Counted from the stretch's first letter, positions 37,401 through 52,400 are shown. The stretch is 64,000 nucleotides of DNA from Pyrrhosoma nymphula (GCA_963573305.1 OY754327.1:182040386-182104385), one strand, 5' to 3'. The notes: generated by a model not told the origin, from the sequence alone. Program-made: numbers and translations.

Positions 37401-40400
37401 TGAGTTACTGAAAATATCACATGTTCCAATGTTATGCTGTGAATATTCTAGCTACATTCCTTGGGAGGTTTGGCCAAAAGCTTTTGTGTCCAAATTTCCA
37501 TTGTGTAAAGGCTTTCACGGCATGTTGAATGTGAAGGCTGCATTCTCAGGTTTCTGCGAAGTATGTTGTTTATTGCTGAAAAACTGGCAAAACGGTTATC
37601 AGCCATCAACATCATATGCAGCAGAAACCCAAGAAAGCAGCCTTCACAACAATGGCCTCCTCTTGAAACTTAGACAACCTCATTGGATGCTTCGAATACA
37701 ACTAACAAGCAGCAAAATTTCCAGTTTTAGTAAATGTCAAAATTTTCATGTTTTATGTGATGTCATTTTGTGCTAAGATTAGTTGGAACACCTTGATGTA
37801 AAACAAGTCATGACCGTACATTGTACCACTTTCAGATATTCTTAAATTAGATCCATAGAAAGAAGAAATCTGAATAGTCTTGTGGTTGAATTTGCAAGGA
37901 TGTAAATGTATAGCTTTTCTAGTGGTTAAACTCTCCGTCTTATGACTGCCACCTGAATGAAATTTTCTATATATGGCTGGAGAATTTTTCAATATGTTCC
38001 AATCATTCCAATTTTTAATATTTTAATGAAGTATAAAGCATTTATAGGCTTATGAATTAATGTTTTGCAACAAAATAAACATGAATTTGAACATTGAGTA
38101 TAACCATGATTATGGAATTTTATTGTGCTTTTAATGTGAAATATTTTTACTCTCGTCAAGGCCTAATTTTTCAATTGCGACTCATGTTGTAAGCCTACTT
38201 TACCATTCAGATCAATCTGTAATGTTTTAATTGACATTTTTTCTAATATTTCCCTATTATAAAAAAATGGGAAGTGTCTCTGCTTTGAGTTGCATTGTAC
38301 AAGATTAATTAAAAAAAAATGTTTTGTGATCATAGGCTGTCCAAGAGGTTGTAGCCAACGAAAGGGATGCTGCTGAGAGGGAGGCACGAGAGAAGGAAAC
38401 AAAGGTGCTGTCTTTAACACGAGAGCTTGAGCAATCGGCTGAAAAAGTTGAAGAGCTGGATAGAGTACGACGACAACTACAGTCAGAACTGGATGAGCTT
38501 GTTAATTCTCAGGGAACAGCTGACAAGAATGTAAGTGCATAGTACTATGGCATCTTTGCTCCTTCCATCTATTCCTCATCCAGGTGGAAAAATCATGAAA
38601 TTTCATCCATAAGATACAATTATTTGGAATACATACATGTCATAATAAACTCATTTGAATACATACATATCAATATAACTTTCATCCAGATATTTTAATG
38701 TATTATTTTTACTGATGAGTGGTAAATCTTTTTTCTTCCAAAATTTTTATTTATTTTGTTCATCTCTTTTCTTATTGCATTGCATTCCTTTTATTGCAAA
38801 TGTGCACTTAAATAGTTATCTCAAGTAGAATTACCACATTCTGAAAAACGTTGATCTGATTATAACTTAATCTTAATTTTTTCCGATTATTCATAGTCCA
38901 ACACTCAGAAATACAAAGATCACAAAATTTCTATGATTGCCTGAGTTTCTCTTTGTCTGTGTTTTTTTATTAATTTGGCTTAGTGATGCATCAGCCTTCA
39001 CTGTGAGTCACATATTTGGTCAGTAATAGCATAGGAATTAATAAGCTGTAAGCCAAATTTTTTATGGTTTTGTCAAGATATGGTGTCAGTTGCATTGATA
39101 TGAGTGTATACCAAGTTCTTTTATTATGATTTATATTTGCTGTTGGTCAATAGAAACTTTTATGCATTCATTTTGAAAACATTTAAATTTAAAATTCACA
39201 GGATGTTTAAGGTCAAAATTTAGGGTGAAAGTTTTTTCTTTAAAGATGATGCATAAAAAAGTAAAATGTATCATACACATAATATATGTATGAATAATTC
39301 TACTGGATAATTTACCATACAACCAGTTTTGTCTAATTGGTGAGATCAACAAGTACGGAACTATGCAGTTCACAAATGCTAGTGTTATAAAGCAGGATTT
39401 TGTTGTTAGAAATATTCTTGTTGTCCATTTCACCTTCCTTAATATTTCAGTACCTTCTCTCTATATATTTTTAGCTGTTGCAATCATAATCGACCTCTCA
39501 TAGTTGAAATGTTTTATTTTTATTTCTTGGAAAGTCCTTCAGCTATGCTGCTCATTTGTCTCTGTAAATTTAACATCTGGAGTCAAAAAAAGAAATACTC
39601 TATTTTTTGCGACTCGAGACCAAAATTTGTTCCTCGGTTATATGCACTTACGGAAAAATGTGATGGTGGGTGGCGTAACATGGTGGAACTCCTTCATGAT
39701 GCACAAAGGGTAAGAAAAAAGACTTTGCTGTTCCACAAAATAAAATATATTTGCGACCGGTTTCGATACGGCGTATCATCATCTGGCCAGATGATGATAC
39801 GCCGTATCGAAACCGGTTGCAAATATATTTTATTTTGTGGAACAGCAGTCTTTTTTCTTACCCTTTGTACATCATGCACTTACGGCTCTGGAATTGTATT
39901 ACCTAATATTATTCGTTAGATAGGTGTTCCAGACATGCTGGTATGTGCATGGGGCAGGAGACATTGTAATATGTGTAATTAGTAGCATTTAAATGTTACT
40001 CATCCTGAGTATATTCTGCTTTGTCATATTTATGGTAACAATGACTAAACTTCAGATTTTAATCAAGGTTTAAATGAGAATTATCCTTTCTCCACTCAAA
40101 AGAGTTGCACCATTTGTGTACATAAGTGTTCTGCAATGAGTCCAAAGAATAGAAACATTTAAGTGATTGCTATTTTGGTGTTGATTTGTGATAAGAATAG
40201 AAATCTGATTGAAATTTATTCAAAGAATAATTTCGTATGTAGCTTTAACATTTTTCTTTTATGCCCTCTCGATTTATTTTTAAATGATGAAGACTCCTGA
40301 CAATAGGATTACATATGCATGCACGCATAAGTTTTGAGTTTATTATTTTGTAAAAACCTTAAATTGATATTTTCATTGTTGAAAGAAAAGTGCATCTAAT

Positions 40401-43400
40401 GCATGTGTTGTAATCAATGACTGTCACATAAGTACAGATATTGATAGTTTGCACCTTAGAGTGAATAAGAGGGTCTTAGCTCGCAGTGATTGCTTAAGAA
40501 AGCCTAAAGTGTAATCTAGAACATGCATTTAAGAGCATGAATTCCTAGTTAGATCTTTTCAAACTAAGAACAACCTCTTTGTCTTCTTTCATCTACACTT
40601 AAACCTAGGCTGAGGTAAGAAATTTGGCCTTATATCAACAAATCCTGTTTATTTTCTCTTTCCCTTTGATCTTTGTTATATATCAAGAAAATATTTAGTG
40701 ATTTATTTGTCCCAGGCAACTGTCTTATATTGGATACATTCAATGCTTATATGCTAGTTTGTGCTTGCCATTTTGTTAATGAACAGTAGCTTTGCATGTT
40801 TAGTCTTGAAAAATGGACTTGGATTCCTTGTATGAATCAAGCATGAAAATAGTGCCCATGGATATAGATATGGATTTAAAACTTTCTCCAACGGCTGTTG
40901 GCTGTTGCCTGACCCTCCGTGAACAAACAGAAGATATCACGACCCGCACGGTTGCAGCGCCGCTACCCGCGAGAAGGTGGCACTAATACGGACAGGCAGC
41001 GATTCAAACGTGAATACAATCGCCAGGAAATTTAACTATTTCGACCGTAATAAGTAATTCACATCTGATGAAGTTGATGGAGCGTGATTTGTTATACATT
41101 TGGTCATTTCTTTCATGTTACCAGTCATTATCAGCGATTGTATTATTAGTACCACCTTCTCATGGGTGGCGGTGCTGCAACCGTGCGGGTCGTGATATCT
41201 GTTTGTTTACGGAGGGTCAGGCAACAGCCGTTAGAGAAAGTTTTAAATCCATATCTATATCCATGATAGTGCCATTACTTAGTTTTGTATCTCCTTACGT
41301 GTTGATGCTTGTTTTCTGTCAGCTGTGTGAATGATAAGAAATGATGTAGAACTGCTCTGAACATAAGTGCAAGTGGATTGTGCAAAGATAAGTGAAAAGT
41401 CTCTTTAGATGAAAAATGCCTGAGTATTGCAATAATTGCTAAAAAAGGAAAATCAACCTATATGATACCAAGCAAAATAAGGCTGACTCTTGAATCTCCA
41501 TATTCATTATTCCATAGTTGGATTTTGATAGACTGGTTTTCCCTCATGTGTTTTATGGAACACTAGCTGACTGAACCATCATGGGCAGAAAATTCACTAT
41601 GATAGAGTAAATCTTCAGTTTTTTATTTCTTTTAATTTCAAACCACAAAGACTGAAATAGATTCCATCCTTGTGTGAATTCCCTCGGATATTCCACCATT
41701 TCCACGTTGTCTAATGATTTCCTATTTTTATTCCTAGCCAAGTGATTTTCTTTTGGGTTCCTCAATGTCTCTCTTGAAAGAGCTTACAGTGTATTATCGT
41801 CAATAATGCACTTAATTGTCTGGCAAACTAAAGAGTAACAGTGAGTGCAGTGTTGCATGCGCCTGAATCAGAAATCAATAGCACCAAGGGAAATTAATAA
41901 TATTTGCATGATGGCTGTAGTTTTCTGTATGATCACCATAGTGGCCTCTGCTAATCCTCTTGTAATACTTCTTACGAGCTGATACCTCTTTATAGGGTGT
42001 GCTCATTCTAGCACAGTTACACTGTAATTGCAAGTCCCTTCTGCTCCATGTATACAACTATTTATTAATTCTTAATATGTCCATTTAATGAGGCTCCTTT
42101 AAAACTGCAGTCCAAGAGATGGAAACAAGAAATTTTGAAAGATATGTTGCATAATAATATCAAATTAAAGTATGCAAGCATATTACTTAGTACATATTGT
42201 GCATTGTGCTCATATGCCTATATTACATCCATACATTGCTTTCATACACTATATGCTTGAGTACTTTTTAATCTATTTTCGGTGCGTTTGGATGAAAACA
42301 TATGCAATCTGAAGTTTCGTTTTTAAGATTATTCTAAGCCCTAATGGTGGAATTCATTTATCGAGCTCAAAACATTGGCAAGGAGCAACTTGTTTTATTT
42401 TCTGACCTACCATATGATAAAACCATACTCCTGAATCTTCAAGGCTGATATGTATGTAGTTAGAATTCCAGATAGGATAAGGATGAATTAAGGCTCAGGT
42501 AGTGTACTAAATCAATGTTTAGCTTTTTATATGCATCATAATTATCATTCATCTGCACATGTTTGACTCAAATGATGTTTTAGAACATGTGACAAAGAGA
42601 AGGTAATTGTAATTTGAAAACAAAGGAAAATATGCAACATAAGAATTGCCATGCTTGTATCTCAAAAACTGGCCCTTGGTGGTAGCCACAGAACTATTCA
42701 ATATATTTGGATACAAAGAGTATGTGTATATTTGAAGGAGGTTTTTATCTCCTGGCTGTGATTAGAGCTTTATTTGATCCTGAAAAACCTTTTTTTACTC
42801 TATTTATTCAGCCATGATTCTTTCGTGTTCTCATTAAATTTAGTTGAGTAGGTTGGCAGCCTGCCTGGTTGTAGGCTTGTTAATGTTTTAAGTAGCATTA
42901 GAGTTGTAACTTCCCTTTAATTCGTTAAAATGTTTATTAATTTTGGGTGTTATCAACATCCTAAGTAATTAATTAGCATAATGGTTAATCCTTCATTGAT
43001 ATAATTCTCAAAATTTTGCTTGAAATGTTGAATGAAAGACATAGAATTGTTATTATTTTCTATTATTTAGCTCCAAAATCTATGCATTAAATACTGTGTT
43101 GTCATTGTGTATTTATGTAGACGTGGAAAATAATTATGGTTGTAGTAATCCATGAATCATATTTATCCATTAATAAGTCAATTTAATTTTGGCAAAATAC
43201 TCAAATGGTCAGTTTCTTAATATTTGCACTTCAGTGAAACTATTGTCTTTGAAGTGAGATTCCTGACTGCTCTAGTCTTGGGTTGCCATTCTGTAAAAAA
43301 AAATTTTTTTAGTTCTAAAAGTTTCATAGATTTTCTTTTTTTTTTTGCAAAAAAATCCAGTTATAATTTGAATCTAATTCCATTGATTCTGTACTTGAAC

Positions 43401-46400
43401 CTTCTCTTGCTTGTGAAAATTTTGCCCTAAAAATATGTTACAGAGTGCTTTAACTATGTAGTCATTTATGTACATATTTTTATTTTAGATTTTTTTTGTT
43501 AATTCAAGCTAATACATACTTTCAGTCCATTCTCATAAAATCTTCATGCCGTGATTGATTTCAGGTGATGGAATTAGAGCGAGCCAAGAGAGTATTAGAA
43601 AGCCAGTTGGCTGAGCAGAAGGCTCAGACTGAAGAAATTGAAGATGAACTACAATTCACAGAAGATGCTAAATTGAGGCTAGAAGTCAACATGCAGGCAC
43701 TCAGGACACAATTTGAGCGTGATCTCCAGGTGAGTTTTAGATTTTAAAAATTGGAGTGCATAAGTCCTTTTTTTAGTCTTAATTCCCTTAATTAAGTATT
43801 TTTGCTAGAAGAAAAACTATTCATTCCTGAAGTATGAAACTTCTTAGAATGACCAGATACCAAACTTATTGATTTTGAAATTGTTTTTTCTTTAGTACCA
43901 ATGTTTTTTTTTCATGTCCTGCCAAGGGTACTTTCTTCCCTTGCAGGTCATTTGAAAATAATTAAAGAAATCCCTTGGTGGCAATACATTAGTTTACATG
44001 TAATCCTCTTCTTTTTGCTCGAATTGCATTGGGCAGGGGAGATCGATTTTTATCTCTCAAACTTCATTCTCAGTTAATGAGGCCTGAATGTGAGATTGTA
44101 TTGAGAGATGTTCATATTAGGATGAAAACTGTGAATACCTCACTTAATTCCTTCTAAAATCTAAGGACCTCACCTATTATGGATTTGGGGAATCTTCAGG
44201 CATAAGGGCCTGGTAGTTGGCAGTTATTTCAGATTTCATTTTTTCAAAGAAGGATTCAGTTATGTGTTCACAAACAGTGCAAATTTTCTTTTCTAAGCCT
44301 ATTTTCTTATATAGTTTTCTGTCTCATTACATGAACAATGAGGGCAAGACTCAAGCTTGTCTCCTTGTTCCTTCAATCCTTTTCCTGCCAGGAGGCTGAT
44401 CTATCCAATCAGCCCTCTGTGAATCAGCAAAAACAGCTAATAGTCGATATATGTTTGTTTAATAGTTATACTGTTGGTGTATTATTTGAATATTGGTTCA
44501 ATGGGCCAATGAGTTTTCAGAAGATGGCCCTGTTAACTTTTTCTGCCCATGGTGGCACTGCACTCTGTGAACTTATGATACACACACCAATGAACCTTTG
44601 TGTCAAGGTCTTTCAGTATCCCCCACAACGCTATAAAATTCTACTTATCTGAACCAGATATCACTTTTGTTGGAAAACTACTCTTTATCTTTAAATTAAC
44701 ATATTAATTTTAGCTTCCTTCTAAATGAAGTCTAATCACATTATTTTTTGCTGTTCGATTCCCAAACACTTAATCAAACATGTGTGTTTTGACTTTGAAA
44801 AACTTTTTAACAATGACATTTAAAAGTTCGCAAAATGGCCTTAGCAGTTTTTAGCACACCCTGCCTCATTTGCTTGGAGTGAGTGGGTTAAATCCTCAAC
44901 TGAATGCCCATGTTTATTGGTCTCTGCAATGACTCAGCCCAATGGTTTGTTATTTGATTCCCAGTGTATGTGAAATTTTTCTTGTGATAGTTTTCTGTAA
45001 TTATTGTTTTTCTAGCTTTGTATGATTTTGGTGTAAACTCTCAACATAACAATCTCAGTTTTCATTTTACTTTTAGTTTTATACTCCAGCAGTTGTTAGA
45101 GAGTTTTACCATCTCATTGATAAAGAACTAACTTTAATTCTAGTCGAGTGGATGGTGTACATTCACATAATTAACGACTTCAACTCTCAGTGGTCTCAAG
45201 AAACCTGTGATTGTCATGAAAAGTACCTTTGATATTGAATGTAATTAATGAGGTTGTGACAGAATGGAACATATAAAAATAATTTTATCTAATACTTTGA
45301 TGTCCCCATCCATTTTATGAGACTAAGGAACATTTTTTGTGGAGCTGAATTAGATACTCTTCGAATACTCCTATAGAATAATTTTGTCTGGTTACCTTTG
45401 AATTTAAAACAGTATGAGAAAAGTATTAGGGTGGTGTAACTACATATTTGCTTAGTTCATAGTGTTTAATTATTTTAATGGTAATTTATGTTCGCAATTT
45501 TTGATATTTGACATCAGGCCAAGGAGGAGCAGGCAGAAGATAAGAGGAGAGGCCTTTTGAAGCAACTTAGAGACATTGAAGCTGAGCTTGAAGATGAAAG
45601 GAAACAACGTACAGCAGCCCTGGCATCACGGAAGAAGTTAGAAGCAGACTATAAAGACCTGGAACAGCAGCTGGAGATGCACAATAAAATTAAAGATGAT
45701 GCACTTAAACAATTGAAAAAACTCCAGGTTAGTTGATGTGAAGGTTGCCATGAAGAAGGAGAACGTGTGTGTTAATTTTACACTTCTATATTGCTGCAAC
45801 TTTAGTTCTCTCTCTCTCCTCAGTATGTTGTCATAAAACAAGGTTAATCTTGTTTTTTGTCTCCTCTACTGTAAAATTTGTAAACCTTACATTCCTTTGC
45901 TTTTATTTTGCTCTTGTATGTAAGAGTTAAATTATTAATTTGCTACTGTCTAATGAGCTTTCAATGATATACCATGAAATTGAATCTGTGTTGAGTTGGT
46001 CTTTTAGGCCCTGATCTTGGGGGAGTATACACCTAAGGTCATTGGACTGGGGAACTAGTAAATGCATTTAATCTTTGCTACTGCCTTAAAGTTAAGAACA
46101 TAATCAGATTGAAAAAAAATTGTTATTAGTTTTGCTGAAATTAGAAGCTAGGTATATAGCATTGCCATTACAAAATAGCTTCAATAGTACATTGAATGTT
46201 CATAAAATCAAAGCATTAATGTGTGGATGTGGTAGAGATGTATAAAATCATGTAAGATGTATATTAGATTTTTTCATTTTATTATAATGACTCAATTACT
46301 CATTTGTCTCACCAGTAATTTTTAATTCCTTATTTAGATACATTCATATTTGGATTATTCTCAAATAAGCAATTTTTTTAGAATGACAATTTGAAACCAC

Positions 46401-49400
46401 TTTATCTCGGGTTAGGAAAGAGATCAATTGTTATATATTTTAGTCAGTTGGAAATCTGACAAATAAAATGAGTTTATTACATCGAGGAAACTTTTACAAA
46501 CCACATAAAAAGGTGGTGTGGTTTGTAAAAAAGTTTTATGTGGTTTGTAAAAGTTTCCTCGCTGTAATAAATTGTTGTGATGGAATACCACAAAGTTTCT
46601 GAAGACTACGTTTTAAATAAAATGAGGTTTATTAAGGATTATATTTAGTGTTGTGGTCAGGATTGGAGGATTCGATCAAATCATATTGAATCCTTGGATT
46701 CGAGATTCGATCGAATCCTTTCAAAAAATATTCAAGGCCTGGTTGTGTGGGTGGCATAAGTGCCACATTGTGGTAAGCTGTAAATTGTGGTAAAATCTCA
46801 CCTCTGAATTTCAGCATCTCAACATCATTTTACTACAAAAGTATTGATGAATTTTTGTGAAAATTCATTACGTTGTAAATATGTAGGTACATAGGTGGAG
46901 ATTTTGAGAGGAAGAGGGAGTGGAGAGTAGAAAATGGCACTGAATAATTTTGCCAAATTATTATGACAGAGTACCTATATTGAAAAAATTTGATTCTGTG
47001 TAATAGAACCCTTTCCTAATGTGATGGTGAACAAAGAGCATTGTAAAACGTATGTCGTATGGTGCAAATGTTTAAATAGCTAACAATTTATTTCATGGCA
47101 ACAACTGTCAGCTTACGTGGCTCAATTTCACTGAGGGAAAGTTAAAATTTTCGTCCATAAACAACATTTTTACCCAAGAGAATAAGTCTCTTCCAGCTAT
47201 CAATGCCTCCTGGAGTTATCCTCTCTGGAGTTCACTTTGTACTCCCAGTGATATTCCACGTGAATGTTGTTCTCGCATACAGTATGACGTCCCTCACTGA
47301 TGTTTTCTGACTTTTACCATTACAAAAAAACATAAATTGGAAAATAAATTTCTAGGTGTCCAATTTTGGTGTGAAGTCAATCATATCAACCAAAAATATT
47401 GGTTCAGGAAATAATTTTGAATGATGTGGTAGTGATATCATATCACGACTACTTAATAAACCACCCACACCGCATGCTGGAGGCCTGTCCGGATTATGCG
47501 GGGGTCTGGATTAGCGAGGGTCTATGTACATCTTACTTAGAACACCATTGCAAATATCGCTAGTTTCACGCTGCAAAAGATGCAAAATTTTCACCTAACC
47601 ATTTATTGCTCCATCATGTCATGGTTTGCACCACAAATATAAGGCCTTGCATTTAAAGCAGAGTCCTGTGTCATGAACGTTCAGTACAAATAAGCATGGT
47701 CCTTTATAAGCATTAATAAATGAGTTATTTTGTTCTAAACATGGATTAAGTAAATAATGGGCAAAATTAAACTGCCCGGAAAGAAAGAATAGATGTTTAT
47801 GACCAAATGTTTAAAGAAAAGTGAGGTGGTTGTCTCCTGATCACATCATTACATTCCAAATCTGGCCTTTAGATTGACATTTATTGAAGTCTCAGTTTTC
47901 AACTATGCCATGCAGATTTGTATTCAAATCGCCCTTTCATTTACTTCTATGAATGCATATGAAGAGCTAATATTTTACTCTTCGCTTGTGGCAAAATCAC
48001 GAGAATGGAAACCAGTTGGGCCTCAAGCACTAATGTAAGGCTGTTTGTGTAAAATCGCTCAATGGTGAAATTAGGTATTACTTTTCACAGAAGAATGCAT
48101 TTGATAAAGTCACAATTTCATCTCTTGTAGCAATATTTTATTTCCCGCAACGGTGTCTCTAAATCCATTATATCGCTATGGAAGCACGTAAAAAACTTAT
48201 TATTTCCAGCCTGTGAAGTATTCTAACAAAATACATTTACATTGCTCTAGCATCAATATTTTGAAAGAGAGCCTTCAGTATTCCTGGTTATTAGGTTTAT
48301 AAAAAAAGAGACAAGATTAGATCCTGACAGACTAAGAATGCTCCATTTCATTGACAAAAGTTAATAGTTTTACATTACATACAAAGCATTCTTAATTCAA
48401 GAAGTAATAAATGCCATTGTGAAATAAGTTTCTGCTCAATTTTATTGCTCCTTTGAAGCTAAATTTGTGCTTGAGGGAAAACATGGAGCTACTTATGGGT
48501 ACTTACATTTGCAAGAAAATTAAAAGTGAATTAGAATTTGTTTCATACATAAATGCATTGGTAATGAAAAGGAACTGGGATTCATAATTTATTGAAATCA
48601 GGATTTGGATTCAGGATTAGGTATTTGAGATTCGACAAAAAAAAAGATTTGAGGATTGATTTGGGATTTGTATTTGATAAATTTTAGATTCAACCTATCA
48701 CTAATTGAATTATCTAATTATAATTTAATTTTTTCTTACTATTTAGGTTCAGGTTAAGGACTCTCAGAGAGATGCAGAAGAGGCTAGAGTTGCTCGCGAT
48801 GAAATGGCTACACTTGCCAAAGAGAATGAGAGAAGACTTAAATCGCTGGAAGCTGAGCTGGCTCAGTTAGGCGAGGACCTGGCAAGTGCTGAGAGAGCTC
48901 GTCGAGGAGCTGAGGGGGAGAGGGATGAGCTTCAGGAAGAAATTGGAAGCAGTGCAAATAAATGGTTGGTAGTTATATGCTCTCACTTTCTGTGTCTATC
49001 ATTCATTTTATTATTCAGATTTAACTATTGCAGTAATAACATCCTTAATCTTCCATCGTCAGAAAATGGGTTCAAGAGTTTGCTAATAGTTAAAATATGT
49101 ATATGGGAAACATGGAAAATCCTTATAAAGCTGTTGAAACAGTAAAATCCACTAAAAGGGCATTTTTGTGATTTTTTTGCTGCATTTGACAAATTTCCTT
49201 ACTTTGATGTTTTGTCTAGGTTTGCAGAAAGGGCTTTTGAGAATTCACCTTAATACATACCAATAAATCCATGTTCCAAATATAGTTTTCATTTTCTGAC
49301 TAATATTCCATGACTAAGCATTATATCACTCTACGTTAGGGCTTATCCTGAAATCAGATGGACTACTCATCACTTTACCACTACCATTGCACTGAAGAAG

Positions 49401-52400
49401 TATTTCAAACTTTAACCACTGCTAATCATCTGACTGATTCTAATGGTAAAATTTGCTTATGTGAAAATTTCATCCTCGTATTGTAAATCTGAGATAATTT
49501 TTTTTTTTTATTGTTGTGGTTAACTGTTAGTGTTAATGCTAACTTGTACTTTCAGGACATTGATTGCCGATGAGAAGCGTCGTCTTGAAGCTCGTATTGC
49601 TACCTTAGAAGAGGAGCTGGAAGAGGAACAGACTAATTCTGAGATGCTTCTGGATCGAGCTCGCAAAGCTAACCTCTCTTTGGAACAGCTCACAACAGGT
49701 AAGTGTGGGAGTTGAGCTCATGTCATATGTGAATGATCTATGTTCTATTTTTCTGTAAGAGCATTTAATACGAAGTAATTGATAAACATAGCATGAAAAT
49801 CTGTACACCAAAGACAGTGAAATTTGCCATGAAAAATACATCTGACTTGACTGGGATTCGAGCCCGGATCTCCCAATTGCCGGTCAGGTGTGTTAGCCAG
49901 TTACACCACCAAGCCATCTTAATTCAAGGCGAATTTCAGCGGGGGGATTATAGTAACAAGATGTTCTCGTCCCCAGTCTACATTGTAGCACAGGAGACGT
50001 GGTTGTGCATGATATGCCATAGTCGCGGAGAATAAACCCAACTTTGTCGCTTTGGAATGACTATCTTGACAAATTTCCAATCATTGCAATGATTGGAAAT
50101 TTGTCAAATGATTTTTTCATGCCAAATTTCACTGTCTTTGGTGTATAACTTCGCACCCATGCGCGTGACTGCGTACCACATCATTTGTGTAATTGCAATA
50201 ATTGAAAATAACATGAAAAGTTCAGACCCTCTTTACCTTGTGTTTTATCTCTTGACATTGTCATTGGATGTGTTTTTAACATACGTAGTGTGTGTAAAAG
50301 TATTTGTAGTTTCCTAGTTGCTAAGGTCTTCAATGTAGAAATTATAACTACTTATCCCCATCACTCCTGAGTGGCACCTGCAATCAACATGTTAGCATTT
50401 ATCATTCAGATGTAGATCACCAAGTTGGGCACTGTTGGCGATATTTAATTTTCTGTACTTCAGCAGGTGTGTAGGTTTAAAAAAGTGGCAATAAATTTTT
50501 ATATTTTTTAATTAAATTTAAAACAGCTGATATGGCCTTTTTCATTGAGTAGTGCATAATGAAATCAGGGATGAAAACACAACCCTGTCCTGGATGGTGA
50601 AAATCCACCTAGGTGGGAATCAAACTAGGTGGAAACTGGGGTAGCAGATGAACATGCTGCTACTGAAGCTGAAAATTGAAAAATAATTAATATCCTGTAT
50701 TTTTCCTGTAAAATTTTATTTTCCTATTAATTGACTTCTATTGATGCCTTAAAAATAATATTTATGTGGTGTGATTTTTTTAAAATTTGATGATAATATT
50801 TGCCTAACTGTATTTCACACATGTTACTTTTCACTTTACAAGCCTTAGGGTAATCTCTGATTTCAGGCATAACTTAGTTTAAGTACACGCTGAGAAAGAA
50901 GAGAAGTGTAGTAGTCCTCAATTTATTTCGTCTAATGCATTTCACCATCTTACGGTATCAGCAAGTAAAAAGAAATACAAATTTCCATTGTGCTATAAAT
51001 GCTTAATTAAGAGGCATTCAAATAGTCATTGCTGGTTGGTGTGGGATGATGAAGGGGAAGGGGGTAGGATGTGGTGGCACTGAGTAGCTCAAGTGGAGAG
51101 CTGTAGGGGAGCTCAGTTTGGTTATGGTGGGGTGGGGAGAGTTGTTGTTTTGTCATGAGTTTTGCGGAAAGAAGTAGTCGGGGATATGGTGAACGGAATC
51201 GATTGAATGATTTTATTTGTGTTGGTAGGTTTTCTGTGAAATTGCAAATTCATGAGAGTAACTTTGCCACATTTGTGCTGCCATTTATTCTATGATCCAT
51301 AGTCTCCTACACATCCCCCTCCCCCAAACCTTCAGTTTCGGTCTATAAAGTCTTGGGAAAATATTTTCATCTGCCAAATACCTAGAAATTTGTTGATAAT
51401 ACAGCAAAGTCTTTATAGTGAATCACTATATGGTGGAATTTTTGACGTAGTGAAGTGAACCTGGCAGTCCTGCCTATCAATTTATAATTTCATGTGGGAA
51501 TAATTTGATGTAGTGAAAGATTTGAAAATTTGATGTATGTAATAGCAAAATTACTTTTTACTCCCAAACTTCAGGTTGTGAACGATATAGTGAAATATGA
51601 ACTTTGAATTTTTCTCAGTTTTCCAAAATGGTGTAGTTTGCCAATCATTTGTTGAATAAGTGTTTTTTTTTTTAATTTGTATGTGATTATTCAGCAAATA
51701 TTTTCCGTTTAGTCTTTTATTTTTTAACAAATATTTTATATAATTTAATTAACAGCCTGTACTTTAAAAATCAGCATGACCATGTAGGTATTGGCTTTTA
51801 GCATCAATAAGTATACTAAAAAATTCAATTACAGCTGAGCCAGTAGTTACCATATATGTATGTCTGAAGATTCTTTTGTGAAATTCACTGAAAAAAATCA
51901 TTTGCCTTGACTGTACCTAGATCCCCTGATTTTGAAACAAATGCTTTAACCAGGTGAGCTACCCAGATATCCTCGCCATGAAGTGGAAGAGGATCCCTGG
52001 GGGGACTTAATAGTTAAAGCATTTGCCACACAATTTGTGGGATCTGGGTGAACAAACTGCTCATTCATTTCATACTTTACAGAGCAGTAGCCTGTTCCTT
52101 TTTCATACTCCAAGGGTGCTCCCCAGAGCAAATAAATCTTATCTTATCTTTAAATCCCAGCCCAGGGGAATGATTTTTTTTGATGAAATGATGCCAATTA
52201 AAGTTGGGGCTTTAAATTCACTGAAATTCTTGATGGATATCAAGATAGGTATTTCACATGTATGTGTAGTTACTCTTCTTAGCGATTTTATTTGTAATGC
52301 AGGTTTCCTATGTATTTACTTGATATAGATTTGGCCACAGAACGGTCATCTACACAGAAATTAGAAAGCCATAGAATGCTGCTGGAACGCCAGAACAAAG

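Larger units (their letters stand above)
38531..43564 (+). other. Intron 25 (5.0 kb) with a foldback insertion and a CATGG-ended element
   Basis: It holds the 220-bp foldback insertion (39654-39873) and the 409-bp element (40857-41265). 41300-43560 is plain AT-rich sequence without named features. Confidence 0.75.
45728..48746 (+). other. Intron 27 (3.0 kb) with foldback and hAT-like element
   Basis: It holds a 99-bp foldback (46473-46571) and a hAT-like element (46646-48703) containing a Tigger fragment (47385-47526). 45728-46470 is plain. Confidence 0.75.
49699..52328 (+). other. Intron 29 (2.6 kb) with several tRNA-derived SINE copies
   Basis: SINE-like pieces lie at 49797-50146, 50578-50682 and 51875-52160. 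50700-51860 shows only a faint Tigger-like stretch near 51410-51470 (CAGCAAAGTCTTTATAGTGA). Confidence 0.7.

Noticed and set aside
37381..37776. 131-codon frame in intron 24
   Set aside because: No conserved domain and no splice or start context; the text is unlike any known family.
39736..39830. An active hammerhead ribozyme
   Set aside because: The CTGATGA core reads CAGATGA and the other stems are not convincing in this copy; kept only as a speculative finding.
49845..49925. A tRNA gene on the minus strand
   Set aside because: A and B boxes are present but the acceptor and anticodon stems do not pair; it continues into a SINE tail.
51410..51470. Left end of another Tigger element
   Set aside because: CAGCAAAGTCTTTATAGTGA is only loosely like the ends in this window and no matching right end was found.
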